From a virus: DNA of 64,000 nt. Under the pieces are notes generated by a model. The model did no database searches. It worked only from the letters and a program-made list of their open reading frames with translations, and was not told the origin of the DNA. The stretch spans positions 1 to 64,000 of the IMG/VR virus record IMGVR_UViG_3300013131_000038. The stretch is one strand, 5' to 3'. Positions within the stretch are counted from its first letter, which is position 1, and each line of letters opens with the position of its first letter. Made by a program: the position numbers and the translations under genes. Of this stretch, positions 41,779-49,967 are shown in pieces.

Positions 41779-42516
41779 ATGGTCCCTTTATTCAAGTCTC
41801 ACTTTTCCGTGGGGAAAAGCATTTTAACTCTGGCTGAACCAGAAAAGCAAAAGCCAGACGGTCCAGACAGTATTATTTCCATCGCAATCGAGAACGGATT
41901 AAAAGAAATCTATCTCGTAGAAGACTCGCTGACTGGCTTTTTGACGGCTTTCAAATCGTGCAAAGCGCACGATATTCATCTCAAGTTCGGGTTAAGAATT
42001 TCTGTTTGCAACTCGTATGATTCAGTAGAGACTTCTAGTCACAAAGTCGTTTTGTTTGCCTTGAACGACAACGGGTTCAAGGACTTGAATAAGATTTACA
42101 CGCACGCCTTCGTTCATCACGAAGGCACGATTTCTAACGATGATATTGTAGCCAAATTAACGGAGAACGTGCTTGTTGCAATTCCGTTTTACGACTCGTA
42201 CATCTGGAATAATATGTATAGCTTTTCAGACTGTATGCCGAGCTTTAATGCGCACGTTTATTTTGTGGAAGACAACAATCTTCCGTTCGATAAGCTTACC
42301 GCCGATTTTATCCGTTCGAAACAAAACAAATCTTCCATTGTAGAAGCCAAGTCGATCTACTATTATAAGAGAGACGACTTTGACGCTTGGATAACGTACA
42401 AGATCGCTTGCAATCGACGCATGGGCAAATCGCAGACCTTGTCTGCGCCAGAGATCAATGGGTGCGGAAGCCGCGAGTTCTGCTTCGAATCTTGGGCTCA
42501 GAGAAGCTATGAATAA
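41779..42516 (+). CDS. Stand-alone PHP domain of DNA polymerase III alpha
   Basis: The 245-residue protein resembles the N-terminal PHP domain of DnaE polymerases: 'LFKSHFSVGKSILTLA' corresponds to the L-x-x-H-S-x-x-S strand, 'SIISIAIENGLKEIYLVEDSLTGFLTAF' to the following helix and T-D-H loop, and 'DIHLKFGLRISV' to the I-x-P-I-x-G strand. The end ('YYYKRDDFDAWITYKIACNRR...REFCFESWAQRSYE') matches the DnaE junction leading to the palm domain. Several metal-binding His are lost (EDS in place of TDH), so PHP proofreading activity is unlikely. It ends where DnaE would run on into the polymerase domain; instead an exonuclease gene follows with an 8-base overlap. Confidence 0.75.
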   Translation: MVPLFKSHFSVGKSILTLAEPEKQKPDGPDSIISIAIENGLKEIYLVEDSLTGFLTAFKSCKAHDIHLKFGLRISVCNSYDSVETSSHKVVLFALNDNGFKDLNKIYTHAFVHHEGTISNDDIVAKLTENVLVAIPFYDSYIWNNMYSFSDCMPSFNAHVYFVEDNNLPFDKLTADFIRSKQNKSSIVEAKSIYYYKRDDFDAWITYKIACNRRMGKSQTLSAPEINGCGSREFCFESWAQRSYE

Positions 42517-43135
42517 TCTTTTAAAACAGAAAATTAACCAAAAGTTTGTTGTCTTCGATACAGAAACCGAAGGACTGTCTTTGACCTCTTCGCGTCCTTG
42601 GCAACTTTCTTGGATCGTTTGTCAAGGCGATCAAATTTTAGAGAGACACGACGAGTTTGTGAAATACGATGATTTGAACGTTTCAGAGGATGCGGCTAAA
42701 GTTACAGGATTTAATTTTGCAAATTACTCTGCAAAAGCAAAAGACCCGATGGATGTTTGGAGAAAGTTTGCCAAGTATCTTTACGATGACCAGTACATTT
42801 TCGTCGGGCATAATATTCTCAACTTCGATATTTACATCCTCAATACAATGATGCGCGGGCTTGGACTTAAAAATGATTGGCGTTTCGTGTCAAGAATGAT
42901 CGATACCCGTTCTCTTGCCGTTGCAATGTTTAAGAAGATCAAGCGAAACGGCGATTTGATTCCTTGGCAAATTAAGCTTATTAACGTTCGCGAAAAAGGG
43001 CTAAAGGCTAGTCAAGGATTCCTTTTGAAGCATTTTGCCGTTGATCACGATCCGTCGAAACTGCACAACGCTCTGTACGACATTGAAATGAATTATATTT
43101 TATTCAGAAAACTTATCGCGGAGGTCGAAGTATGA
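42509..43135 (+). CDS. DEDD 3'-5' exonuclease (DnaQ-like proofreading subunit)
   Basis: The 208-residue protein has the three exonuclease motifs: FVVFDTETEGLS (Exo I, DxE), VGHNILNFDIYIL (Exo II) and LHNALYDIEMNYILF (Exo III, with HxxxxD). It belongs to the DnaQ-type proofreading family. The ATG at 42509 overlaps the PHP stop (ATGAATAA); an upstream ATG at 42458 in the same frame would overlap the PHP gene by 59 bases. Its stop overlaps the polymerase ATG (ATGA). It therefore lies between two parts of one polymerase and would proofread for it. Confidence 0.85.
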   Translation: MNNLLKQKINQKFVVFDTETEGLSLTSSRPWQLSWIVCQGDQILERHDEFVKYDDLNVSEDAAKVTGFNFANYSAKAKDPMDVWRKFAKYLYDDQYIFVGHNILNFDIYILNTMMRGLGLKNDWRFVSRMIDTRSLAVAMFKKIKRNGDLIPWQIKLINVREKGLKASQGFLLKHFAVDHDPSKLHNALYDIEMNYILFRKLIAEVEV

Positions 43136-45702
43136 GTCTTTTGCTCGAAACATTCAAAAGATACGAACATCCAGTACCGCCCGGCGTTCGACTCCCAGAA
43201 ATTAAAATCGACGCCAAATACTACGAAACACTTGGCATAGACAGTACTGTTTCTAATTTTGAGTTCTTGCGTCAACTTTGTTTGCGTGCAGTTGTCGCTA
43301 AAGGAATCGATAAACTTCCAAATAAAAAAGAATACTACGAGCGAGCCAAGATGGAACTTGCCGTATTCAACGAACTCGGCTTCGTTGACTATATTTTGCT
43401 TAATTGGGACATTCTGAAATACGCCCACGAAAACAATATCCCGACTGGGTACGGTCGCGGCTCTGCCGCTGGATCTCTGATTCTTTATTTACTTTCGGTC
43501 ACTAACGTTGACCCAATCAAAAACGGCTTGTTCTTTGAGCGTTTCGTGTCCAAGAGTCGCGCAAAGAAGATCGTTGTTGATGGAATTACTTATCTCGATG
43601 GTTCGCTGATGCCAGATGTTGATAACGATATCGAATTTTCTAAGCGTCACGAAGTTATCAATTATATCAAGACGAAGTACTCCGGTAAGACTTGCAAAAT
43701 TCTTACCATGAACACGCTAACTGGTAAACTATGCATCAAAGAGTGCGCGAAGATTATCGCCGAGATGAGCGAAGACGAAGTAAATGCGATTAGCGACGTT
43801 ATTCCGAAACAGTTCGGCAAAGTATTCCCTCTCAAGGATGCCTATGACCAAAGCGAACAATTCAAAGCTTTTTGCGACAAGAATACCAAGGTATTCAAAA
43901 TAGCAAAGAAAATCGAAGGGCTAAATAAAAATACGGGCGTTCACCCGTCTGGCATTTCGATTTCTTACTACGATAACGAAGAGATTATGCCTTTGCAAAA
44001 GACTGGCGACGGAGAAGTTGTGTCGGCTTACGACATGAACAATATTTCCGAGATCACCGTAAAGTTCGATATTCTTGGTCTCAGAACACTTACAGTCGTT
44101 TATGATACTTGCCAACGTCTCGGCTTAGACTTCAAGAATCTCGATTTCGATAAACCTGCTACTTACAAGTTCCTTCAAGACTTGCAGAATCCAAAGGGCT
44201 TGTTTCAAATTGAGGCGAATACGAACTTCCATGTCTGCCGCAAAGTGAAGCCTCGCAATATGCTTGAACTTGCTTGTGTTCTTTCTCTTGCTCGACCGGG
44301 CGCTTTGGACTTCGTAGAACAGTATGCTCGTTACGTTGAGACTAATCAACTCCAATCAGTCCATCCATTTTTTGATGATATTTTGAGCGTAACTGGAGGT
44401 ATCCCGATCTTTCAAGAACAGTTGATGAAAATGGTTGTTAAGGTTGGATTCACGCTCGATGAAGCAGAAACTGTTCGCCGTATCGTTGGCAAAAAGAAGG
44501 TTAGCGAAATGCCCGCTTGGCAAGAAAAAATTCGCAATAAAGTTGCCGAGAACGATCTAGAATCTCAAGTGGCGGACGTTCTTTGGAAGGTAGCTGAAGA
44601 TAGCGCGAACTATTCGTTTTGCGCCGCCCATGCCTTTTCCTACGGAACCCTAAGCGCATTAACAACTTACCTAAAATTTAATCATCCAAAAGAATTTTTC
44701 TTAGCTCTCTTAAAGTCTTCAAAGCACGAACCAGATCCGCACGAAGAGATCGAGACGATCTCTCAGGAACTCAGTTTCTTCGGTATCCGACTGCTTCCTC
44801 CCGACTTAGCAAAGTCTCACGCAGATTTTGAGATCGAGGGAGATAATATCCGATTCGGATTGAACGCGATTAAGGGCGTATCAGATAAGGTTCTTGAAAA
44901 CCTTCTTACGTTTCGAGAAGCCGAGTTTAAAAACAAAATTGATTGTTTCGACGGGGCGAAAGAAGCTGGCGTAAATATCGGAGTTTTATCTTCTTTGATT
45001 CAAGCAGGAACGTTATCGAGCTTTAGTGAAAAGCGCTGCCGTCTCGTTCTTGAGGCTCAGAGCTACAATATTCTTACCGATAGAGAAAAGCGGAATGTTA
45101 AGCTTGTCGCTGATAAATATCAACACGACGCTCTAACTGCGATTTCAGAAATGGCGAAAGCTAAGGCTGTCGGCGACGACAATAAGCCGTTCATGACTGA
45201 AAAACGCTTTAATACATTTAAAACCAAATACGAGTCTTACAAAAAGATTTATGACATGAACAAGCAATACGAGAAGTTCGCCAATTGGTTTTTCGAAAAG
45301 CGATTGCTTGGCTACAGCTACACTTACAAGCTTAAAGAAGTTTTTCATCAAGACGAGCACGAACGACTATTCACGACTTACGAAGTTTCTCAAGCCCAAG
45401 TTCGAGATGCTGTAAAAATGGTTGGAGTCGTAAAAGAGGCTCGTAAAAAAGTGAGCAGAGCAGGCAGACCTTACTTATTGGTTAAAATTGCTGACGAGTA
45501 CGGTCAAACCGTATGCCGTCTAACCGATGGCGGTCGCGACGACAAGTTTACGATGTACTACGAAGGAGGAGGCAAAACTCCAAAAGAAGACGATATCGTT
45601 GTCGTCTACGGCTCTAAAGCCGAGGACTCTATTTTCTTAAATGGCTTGACAATACTTTCGGAAAGGATCTATACTAAGCTATCGCAGATCGAATCTGTGT
45701 AA
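43132..45702 (+). CDS. dnaE: DNA polymerase III alpha core (palm, thumb, fingers) without PHP domain
   Basis: The 856-residue protein starts at the DnaE post-PHP linker and contains GYGRGSAAGSLILYLL (residues 107-121), the catalytic PDVDND triad (161-166), HPSGISIS (271-278) and VKFDILGLRTLT with the third Asp (313). A helix-hairpin-helix/fingers part follows, then a C-terminal OB-like domain (MVGVVKEARKKVSRAGRPYLLVKIADEYG). All catalytic aspartates are retained. It lacks the PHP domain, which is encoded at 41779. It is the main replicative polymerase of this phage. A promoter overlaps its 3' end for the Clp gene. Confidence 0.92.
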   Translation: MSLLLETFKRYEHPVPPGVRLPEIKIDAKYYETLGIDSTVSNFEFLRQLCLRAVVAKGIDKLPNKKEYYERAKMELAVFNELGFVDYILLNWDILKYAHENNIPTGYGRGSAAGSLILYLLSVTNVDPIKNGLFFERFVSKSRAKKIVVDGITYLDGSLMPDVDNDIEFSKRHEVINYIKTKYSGKTCKILTMNTLTGKLCIKECAKIIAEMSEDEVNAISDVIPKQFGKVFPLKDAYDQSEQFKAFCDKNTKVFKIAKKIEGLNKNTGVHPSGISISYYDNEEIMPLQKTGDGEVVSAYDMNNISEITVKFDILGLRTLTVVYDTCQRLGLDFKNLDFDKPATYKFLQDLQNPKGLFQIEANTNFHVCRKVKPRNMLELACVLSLARPGALDFVEQYARYVETNQLQSVHPFFDDILSVTGGIPIFQEQLMKMVVKVGFTLDEAETVRRIVGKKKVSEMPAWQEKIRNKVAENDLESQVADVLWKVAEDSANYSFCAAHAFSYGTLSALTTYLKFNHPKEFFLALLKSSKHEPDPHEEIETISQELSFFGIRLLPPDLAKSHADFEIEGDNIRFGLNAIKGVSDKVLENLLTFREAEFKNKIDCFDGAKEAGVNIGVLSSLIQAGTLSSFSEKRCRLVLEAQSYNILTDREKRNVKLVADKYQHDALTAISEMAKAKAVGDDNKPFMTEKRFNTFKTKYESYKKIYDMNKQYEKFANWFFEKRLLGYSYTYKLKEVFHQDEHERLFTTYEVSQAQVRDAVKMVGVVKEARKKVSRAGRPYLLVKIADEYGQTVCRLTDGGRDDKFTMYYEGGGKTPKEDDIVVVYGSKAEDSIFLNGLTILSERIYTKLSQIESV
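45646..45675 (+). promoter_or_regulatory. Strong sigma-70-like promoter inside the end of the polymerase gene
   Basis: TTGACA (45646-45651) and TATACT (45670-45675) are separated by 18 bases. This is the best consensus match in the window. It would start transcription about 25 bases before the Clp-like gene at 45705. Confidence 0.7.
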
Positions 45703-45704
45703 AA

Positions 45705-48119
45705 ATGAATAAAGTGCAACAAATCAACTTCACTCCTAGGGCAACGCGGGCGCTAGAAATCTCCAAGCAGCGCTGTTTGGAGAATAACTATCATGAGATT
45801 ACCGAAGACTTTTTGCTCCACGCAATTTTGTTTTCCGAATCAATGATTGTTAATACGGTGTTTAGCGCCTTAAATATTCATACTAAACAAGTTGTGATTG
45901 CGCTATCGAAGACACTTCCGTCAAATAAAAAGAAACTGCCAAGCTCAGATATTCCGTTTGGTTCCGTCTCTGCCGAGGTTATTAAAAACTCTCAAATTAT
46001 TTCTGAAGCGTTTAAGCAAAACTATACTGGCGTAGAGCATATCTTTTTATCGCTTTTGAGGCACTCTGAACTTGTAAAAAAGTTCTTAAAAAAGAACTCG
46101 ATTGACGTTGGCTTCTTGACAGATAAAACGGAAAAAGAGTGCGAACTCATTTCGAATCCGATTAAAAAGCCCGCGCCGCCTCAGTCTGACAGAACTAGCA
46201 ACGAAAGCTTAATTTCATCTCACTGCGTAGACTACAATGAAAAAGCTTCCAAGGGAGAATTTGACCATATATCTTTTCGCGAAAAAGAAGTCGAGCAGAT
46301 GTTTGAAATCCTTTGTCGCAAGCAAAAGCGGAATCCGATGCTTATCGGAGATGCTGGAGTAGGCAAGAGTGCCGTTGTAGGGCTAATCGCAAAAAACATC
46401 ATTTCGTGCAATTGCACAGAGTTTCTTTTGAATAAGAAGGTTTTATCTCTTGATCTTGGGGCTCTTATCTCTGGCACAAGGCTTCGCGGCGAGTTTGAAG
46501 AGAAGCTTGTAAAAATTATGACGGAAATCAAAGCTATGGGCAATGTAATTTTGTTCATTGACGAGATTCATAATATTATTGGACTCGGCAATGACGCGGG
46601 TCAAATGGACGGAGCGAATATCCTAAAGTCCTATTTTACTGCCGAAGACCTTTCGTTTATCGGGGCGACAACGCAACAAGAATACGACAAGTACTTTGCG
46701 AAAGACTCGGCTATGTCTCGGCGCTTCGAGAACGTCTTTGTTCGTGAGCCAACTAAAGACGAGACTTTCGGCATTTTGAAGAACGTGAAATCATTCTATC
46801 AGACGTTCCATATGATCGAGTATCCAAATTCGGTCCTGATGAACATCGTTAATGTTTGCGATAAGTATATGCCAAATAGACGCTTCCCAGATAAGGCTAT
46901 TGATCTTCTCGATCAGATCGGAGCTAAAGTTAAAATTCGAGGTTTTGCGCGTCCAGACGAAATTAAAAACATTGAAAAACTAATCATTCAATTCGAAAAG
47001 TTTGCTCCCGATGACGTGAAGAAAAACCACTTGCCTAACTTAATAAGAGATTACGAATCAAAATACAATGTCTGGGTAGAAGCCGCTAAGGAAAAAAAGG
47101 TTCGAGCGAAGAAGAAAGACGTTTACAAGGCTTTGTCAGATAAGCTCGGCAAAGTCATTGACTCAAATTCTGACAACGACGGAATCAAGAATATTTACAG
47201 CAACCTGCAAAAGCACGTCTTTGGACAAGACAAGGCTTTAAAGAAGATTTCCGATTGTATCTTGCGTTCATCATTTGGCTTGTCAAAGAATAGTCGCCCG
47301 CTTGGGAATTTTATGTTTATTGGCCCAACTGGCTCAGGAAAGAGTCATTTGGCTCGAACGCTAGCGAAACAGGCTTTCGGGAGCGATTCTAATCTTTGCG
47401 TAATAGATATGTCAGAGTTTATGGAAAGTCATTCGGTTTCGAAACTGATTGGCGCTCCCCCCGGTTACGTTGGGTGTAATCAAGTAAGTGTTTTAACCGC
47501 TCATTTAACTCGCCACCCATCGTCAGTATTTCTTTTTGACGAAATCGAGAAAGCTCACCCAGACATAGTTAATGTTTTGCTCCAGATCATGGATAGCGGA
47601 CAACTCACAACTTCTGACGGGGAAAAGCTTTCGTTTAAAAATTCAATCATCATTATGACCGGAAACGTTGGCTATCAAATCAACGATAATAAACGAATGG
47701 GTTTTATGGCGACTGCTCAATCAACGCCTACAAAAGATACTGTTCTAGAAAGCTTAAAGAAGTTCTTCCGCCCAGAATTCTTGGCCCGCTTAAATGATAT
47801 TGTTATTTTCGACGAACTTAGCGAAGAATCGCTGATCAAAGTGGTCGAATCCGAGTTTTCCCAGATTCAAGCATCGCTGCTTGAGAGCGGAACGAAAGTT
47901 TCTTTCTCGCCGGAAGTTATCGACTTTATTTTGCAGAAAACAAAAGATTCTAGCACGGGAGCAAGAAAAATCGTTTTTTACGTCGAAAATGAGATCAAAA
48001 CCAAAATTGTAGACATCTTGCGGGCAAATACATACAATAAAATCAAGATCTCCATTAAAGACGGAGAGTTGACCATCAATGGAAAAACGAAGAAACTTCT
48101 TGCGACACACAGTATCTAG
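45705..48119 (+). CDS. ClpA/ClpC-like AAA+ unfoldase (Hsp100)
   Basis: The 804-residue protein has the complete class I Hsp100 layout. There is a Clp N-terminal repeat domain (about 5-150; FTPRATRALEISKQ.., ITEDFLLHAILF, VEHIFLSLL), a first AAA+ module with Walker A GDAGVGKS (215-222) and Walker B LFIDEIHN (283-290), and a second with Walker A GPTGSGKS (540-547) and DEIEKAHPD. KRMGFMATA (663-671) has a [ILM]GF tripeptide at the place of the ClpP-binding loop of ClpA/ClpX/ClpC, absent from ClpB, and the protein lacks a long ClpB-type middle domain. It may steer host ClpP, or act alone in protein remodelling. A strong promoter precedes it. Confidence 0.88.
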   Translation: MNKVQQINFTPRATRALEISKQRCLENNYHEITEDFLLHAILFSESMIVNTVFSALNIHTKQVVIALSKTLPSNKKKLPSSDIPFGSVSAEVIKNSQIISEAFKQNYTGVEHIFLSLLRHSELVKKFLKKNSIDVGFLTDKTEKECELISNPIKKPAPPQSDRTSNESLISSHCVDYNEKASKGEFDHISFREKEVEQMFEILCRKQKRNPMLIGDAGVGKSAVVGLIAKNIISCNCTEFLLNKKVLSLDLGALISGTRLRGEFEEKLVKIMTEIKAMGNVILFIDEIHNIIGLGNDAGQMDGANILKSYFTAEDLSFIGATTQQEYDKYFAKDSAMSRRFENVFVREPTKDETFGILKNVKSFYQTFHMIEYPNSVLMNIVNVCDKYMPNRRFPDKAIDLLDQIGAKVKIRGFARPDEIKNIEKLIIQFEKFAPDDVKKNHLPNLIRDYESKYNVWVEAAKEKKVRAKKKDVYKALSDKLGKVIDSNSDNDGIKNIYSNLQKHVFGQDKALKKISDCILRSSFGLSKNSRPLGNFMFIGPTGSGKSHLARTLAKQAFGSDSNLCVIDMSEFMESHSVSKLIGAPPGYVGCNQVSVLTAHLTRHPSSVFLFDEIEKAHPDIVNVLLQIMDSGQLTTSDGEKLSFKNSIIIMTGNVGYQINDNKRMGFMATAQSTPTKDTVLESLKKFFRPEFLARLNDIVIFDELSEESLIKVVESEFSQIQASLLESGTKVSFSPEVIDFILQKTKDSSTGARKIVFYVENEIKTKIVDILRANTYNKIKISIKDGELTINGKTKKLLATHSI

Positions 48120-49062
48120 CACAACTCTCCTGCCAGTTGAGCAGGAGATGCTAGACTCTGTATGCGAGAAGATCGAAGCGGAGCTTGAGGCTCCGATCTC
48201 AAGGAAAACACGCACGGCTAGTGAGGTTTTGTACGATCGATACGATCTGACTTCTGGCAAAGATTCGTATGTTCTGAAGGTCAACCTGTCTCCAGATACT
48301 CCAAATTTCTGGAGAGAGCTTCGCGAAAATCATTTTTCGTTTCACCCAGAAATCGTGGCGTCATCATTTGATGACGATTTCACTTTTTACTGTTATAAGA
48401 CGACAAAGACATTCTCGGCGTCTAGCTTGACCGAGTTTCTGCTATCTAAGCGGCTTGGACTACAACACAAGATCGCAGAAGTCTTGAACGAGACTCATGC
48501 GATTAAGCTTTCGGACGTTGATCAAACAACGGAAGTATTTCGCTCAATGCTGCCGATAGAAGCTGGCGCGTCAGTATCTTCGTTCCCGTTAGCTCACTTG
48601 TTTCTGCAGTGCAAACAGATATTTGCGAAGCTGTACAAGCCAACGACTGATCTTGGCCTTTGCCACTTTGATGTTTCACCGCGAAATCTCTTGTACAATA
48701 ATAGTGATTTTAAATTAATAAATTTTGAGTATGCGGCGAATGCGAACGTCTATATCAACACGCTCTTAGTCAAAGAGACGCTAAACGGATCGGACGAGAG
48801 CTTCAACGATCTTTTGTCCGACATGACAATCGACAAAACGAAGCTCGTTAAGTATCTTGATGCCGCAGAGATTTTTACATTCTGTTATTTTAATTCTAAG
48901 ATTCTCGCAGAGTACTTGACTTTCGGGACTAGAAACGAACAGCTTTTGAGGTACTGGGTTCAGAAATCCGAGGCGATTTATAAAAATATCAAACAGAAGT
49001 TTTTTCTTCAAAAACCTATTGACAAATCCATAGACGCCTTTTATGATGCTTGGAGACAATAA
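48079..49062 (+). CDS. Kinase-like phosphotransferase, degenerate (APH/choline kinase fold)
   Basis: The 327-residue protein has a Brenner-type motif LCHFDVSPRNLLYN (His196, Asp198, Asn203), typical of aminoglycoside/choline kinase-like phosphotransferases. It is followed by FKLINFEYAA, which occupies the place of the metal-binding 'IDxE' motif but has Asn215 for Asp. No convincing glycine-rich loop is visible at the N-terminus. It may be a pseudokinase or use altered metal binding. Its start overlaps the Clp gene by 41 bases; an alternative ATG is at 48148. Being coupled to the unfoldase suggests a shared function, which is inference. Confidence 0.62.
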   Translation: MEKRRNFLRHTVSSTTLLPVEQEMLDSVCEKIEAELEAPISRKTRTASEVLYDRYDLTSGKDSYVLKVNLSPDTPNFWRELRENHFSFHPEIVASSFDDDFTFYCYKTTKTFSASSLTEFLLSKRLGLQHKIAEVLNETHAIKLSDVDQTTEVFRSMLPIEAGASVSSFPLAHLFLQCKQIFAKLYKPTTDLGLCHFDVSPRNLLYNNSDFKLINFEYAANANVYINTLLVKETLNGSDESFNDLLSDMTIDKTKLVKYLDAAEIFTFCYFNSKILAEYLTFGTRNEQLLRYWVQKSEAIYKNIKQKFFLQKPIDKSIDAFYDAWRQ

Positions 49063-49075
49063 GTCATATCAAAAC

Positions 49076-49291
49076 ATGAGTACCAATACAAATCGTGCTA
49101 TCAACGCTATTCGCGGCACTTCAGGTCGTTACTTCGGCCTTCGCACCACAACGGAAACGGTCAATGCTCGCCTCCTGAGCGAAACTCCATCAACGATTCT
49201 CGTTGAAGATCGCAACGCTGGTCGCGTTCGTCGTTTCCGGAAGTCCAGCATCCGTAATGTTACCTTCGAGGGTTGCAGTTACAACCGTTAA
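49076..49291 (+). CDS. Small basic protein, unknown
   Basis: The 71-residue Arg/Thr-rich protein (AINAIRGTSGRYFGLRTTTETVNARLL...VEDRNAGRVRRFRKSSIRNVTFEG) looks like a small beta-barrel, possibly nucleic-acid binding. It is similar in style to small phage proteins found near replication genes. The ATG at 49076 is preferred because the upstream in-frame ATGs at 49043 and 49046 are inside the kinase gene. It is followed by a strong terminator. Confidence 0.6.
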   Translation: MSTNTNRAINAIRGTSGRYFGLRTTTETVNARLLSETPSTILVEDRNAGRVRRFRKSSIRNVTFEGCSYNR

Positions 49292-49311
49292 TTAGCGCAG
49301 TGGTCATCACT

Positions 49312-49340
49312 AAAGCCCACGGGAAACCGTGGGCTTTTTT
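49312..49340 (+). terminator. Rho-independent terminator with GAAA tetraloop
   Basis: AAAGCCCACGG (49312-49322) pairs perfectly over 11 bp with CCGTGGGCTTT (49327-49337), closing a GAAA tetraloop, and continues into TTTTTT. It ends the operon that began at the Clp promoter. A TGTAAATA element follows immediately. Confidence 0.93.
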
Positions 49341-49341
49341 G

Positions 49342-49349
49342 TGTAAATA
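49342..49349 (+). promoter_or_regulatory. TGTAAATA element after the terminator
   Basis: TGTAAATA followed by TACTTATATG leads into the ATG at 49357. Since a strong terminator lies just upstream (49312-49340), a new promoter is needed here, and this element is the only plausible candidate. This is the best contextual support for the motif being a promoter. Confidence 0.5.
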
Positions 49350-49356
49350 TACTTAT

Positions 49357-49569
49357 ATGCCAATCCCAACACCAAAGCCCGATCAAGAAGAGTCCGAGTT
49401 TATCGGCTCTTGTATGTCTTCTAAGTCAATGAACGAAGACTACCCAAATCAGAAGCAACGCTATGCGATTTGCATCTCCCAGTTTAACCGTAAAAAGAAG
49501 AAGAACGAAGGATCAATGGACGCTGTAAAGTGGGATGAAAAAGACGTTTCTCGCGTTATCATAGAGTAA
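49357..49569 (+). CDS. Small phage protein with MPIPTPKP...FIGSCM start
   Basis: The 70-residue protein starts MPIPTPKPDQEESEFIGSCMSS and contains QKQRYAICISQF. This Pro-rich start with Cys-x(n)-C spacing is familiar from short phage proteins and from the N-termini of some prohead or head-maturation proteins. The frame is open back to 49273 through the terminator, but 49357 is the natural start. Function unknown. Confidence 0.6.
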   Translation: MPIPTPKPDQEESEFIGSCMSSKSMNEDYPNQKQRYAICISQFNRKKKKNEGSMDAVKWDEKDVSRVIIE

Positions 49570-49570
49570 C

Positions 49571-49906
49571 ATGACCGCATACAATTGGACGTTCCCCTCT
49601 TTTGATTGCTATCCAGTTCAATCTGGTTTGGCAGACGTAGTTGCTATGGTTCACTGGCAAATTCGAGCCGTTGAATCTGGCTCTAATGGAACAATATATA
49701 TCTCTGAGGCTGGCGCAGGAACTTCGCTTCCAGCAGTTAATCCAGAAGACTTTATTCCGTTCGATCAGCTCACTACGGGAGAGGCTGCGTCTTGGGTAAT
49801 TCAGCTTGAGAACATTACTGGCACGAACGGAGTATATGAGAGACTTGCCTTAGATATCGAAAATCAGAAGAATCCACCGATTATAAAAAAGACTCTCGTT
49901 AGCTAA
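49571..49906 (+). CDS. Small phage protein, unknown
   Basis: The 111-residue protein is mostly beta (YNWTFPSFDCYPVQSG, VAMVHWQIRAVESGSNGTIYIS) with a loop and a basic end. It resembles small conserved proteins of aquatic phages that often lie near replication or structural genes, but I cannot name a function. It starts one base after the previous stop. A 54-base gap with a hairpin follows. Confidence 0.55.
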   Translation: MTAYNWTFPSFDCYPVQSGLADVVAMVHWQIRAVESGSNGTIYISEAGAGTSLPAVNPEDFIPFDQLTTGEAASWVIQLENITGTNGVYERLALDIENQKNPPIIKKTLVS

Positions 49907-49929
49907 TACTTTAGTTTAAAAAATATTAG

Positions 49930-49967
49930 GGCGCGTTATCATCTCTAAACCAGATGATATATGCGCC
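49930..49967 (+). promoter_or_regulatory. Interrupted hairpin overlapping the start codon at 49961
   Basis: TATCATCT (49937-49944) pairs with AGATGATA (49952-49959) around a 7-base loop. An outer GGCGC (49930-49934) pairs with GCGCC (49963-49967), separated by a 2/3-base interior loop. The ATG at 49961-49963 falls in that interior region, so an RNA hairpin would hide it. No T tract follows, so it is not a typical terminator. Confidence 0.55.

Noticed and set aside
48122-48150. 7-bp inverted repeat (CTCCTGC...GCAGGAG) in the start of the kinase-like gene
   Set aside because: It lies inside the coding sequence without a T tract and has no evident regulatory position.
49273-49356. In-frame extension of the 49357 gene upstream
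   Set aside because: It would run through the terminator hairpin; the Met at 49357 gives the natural start of this small protein.
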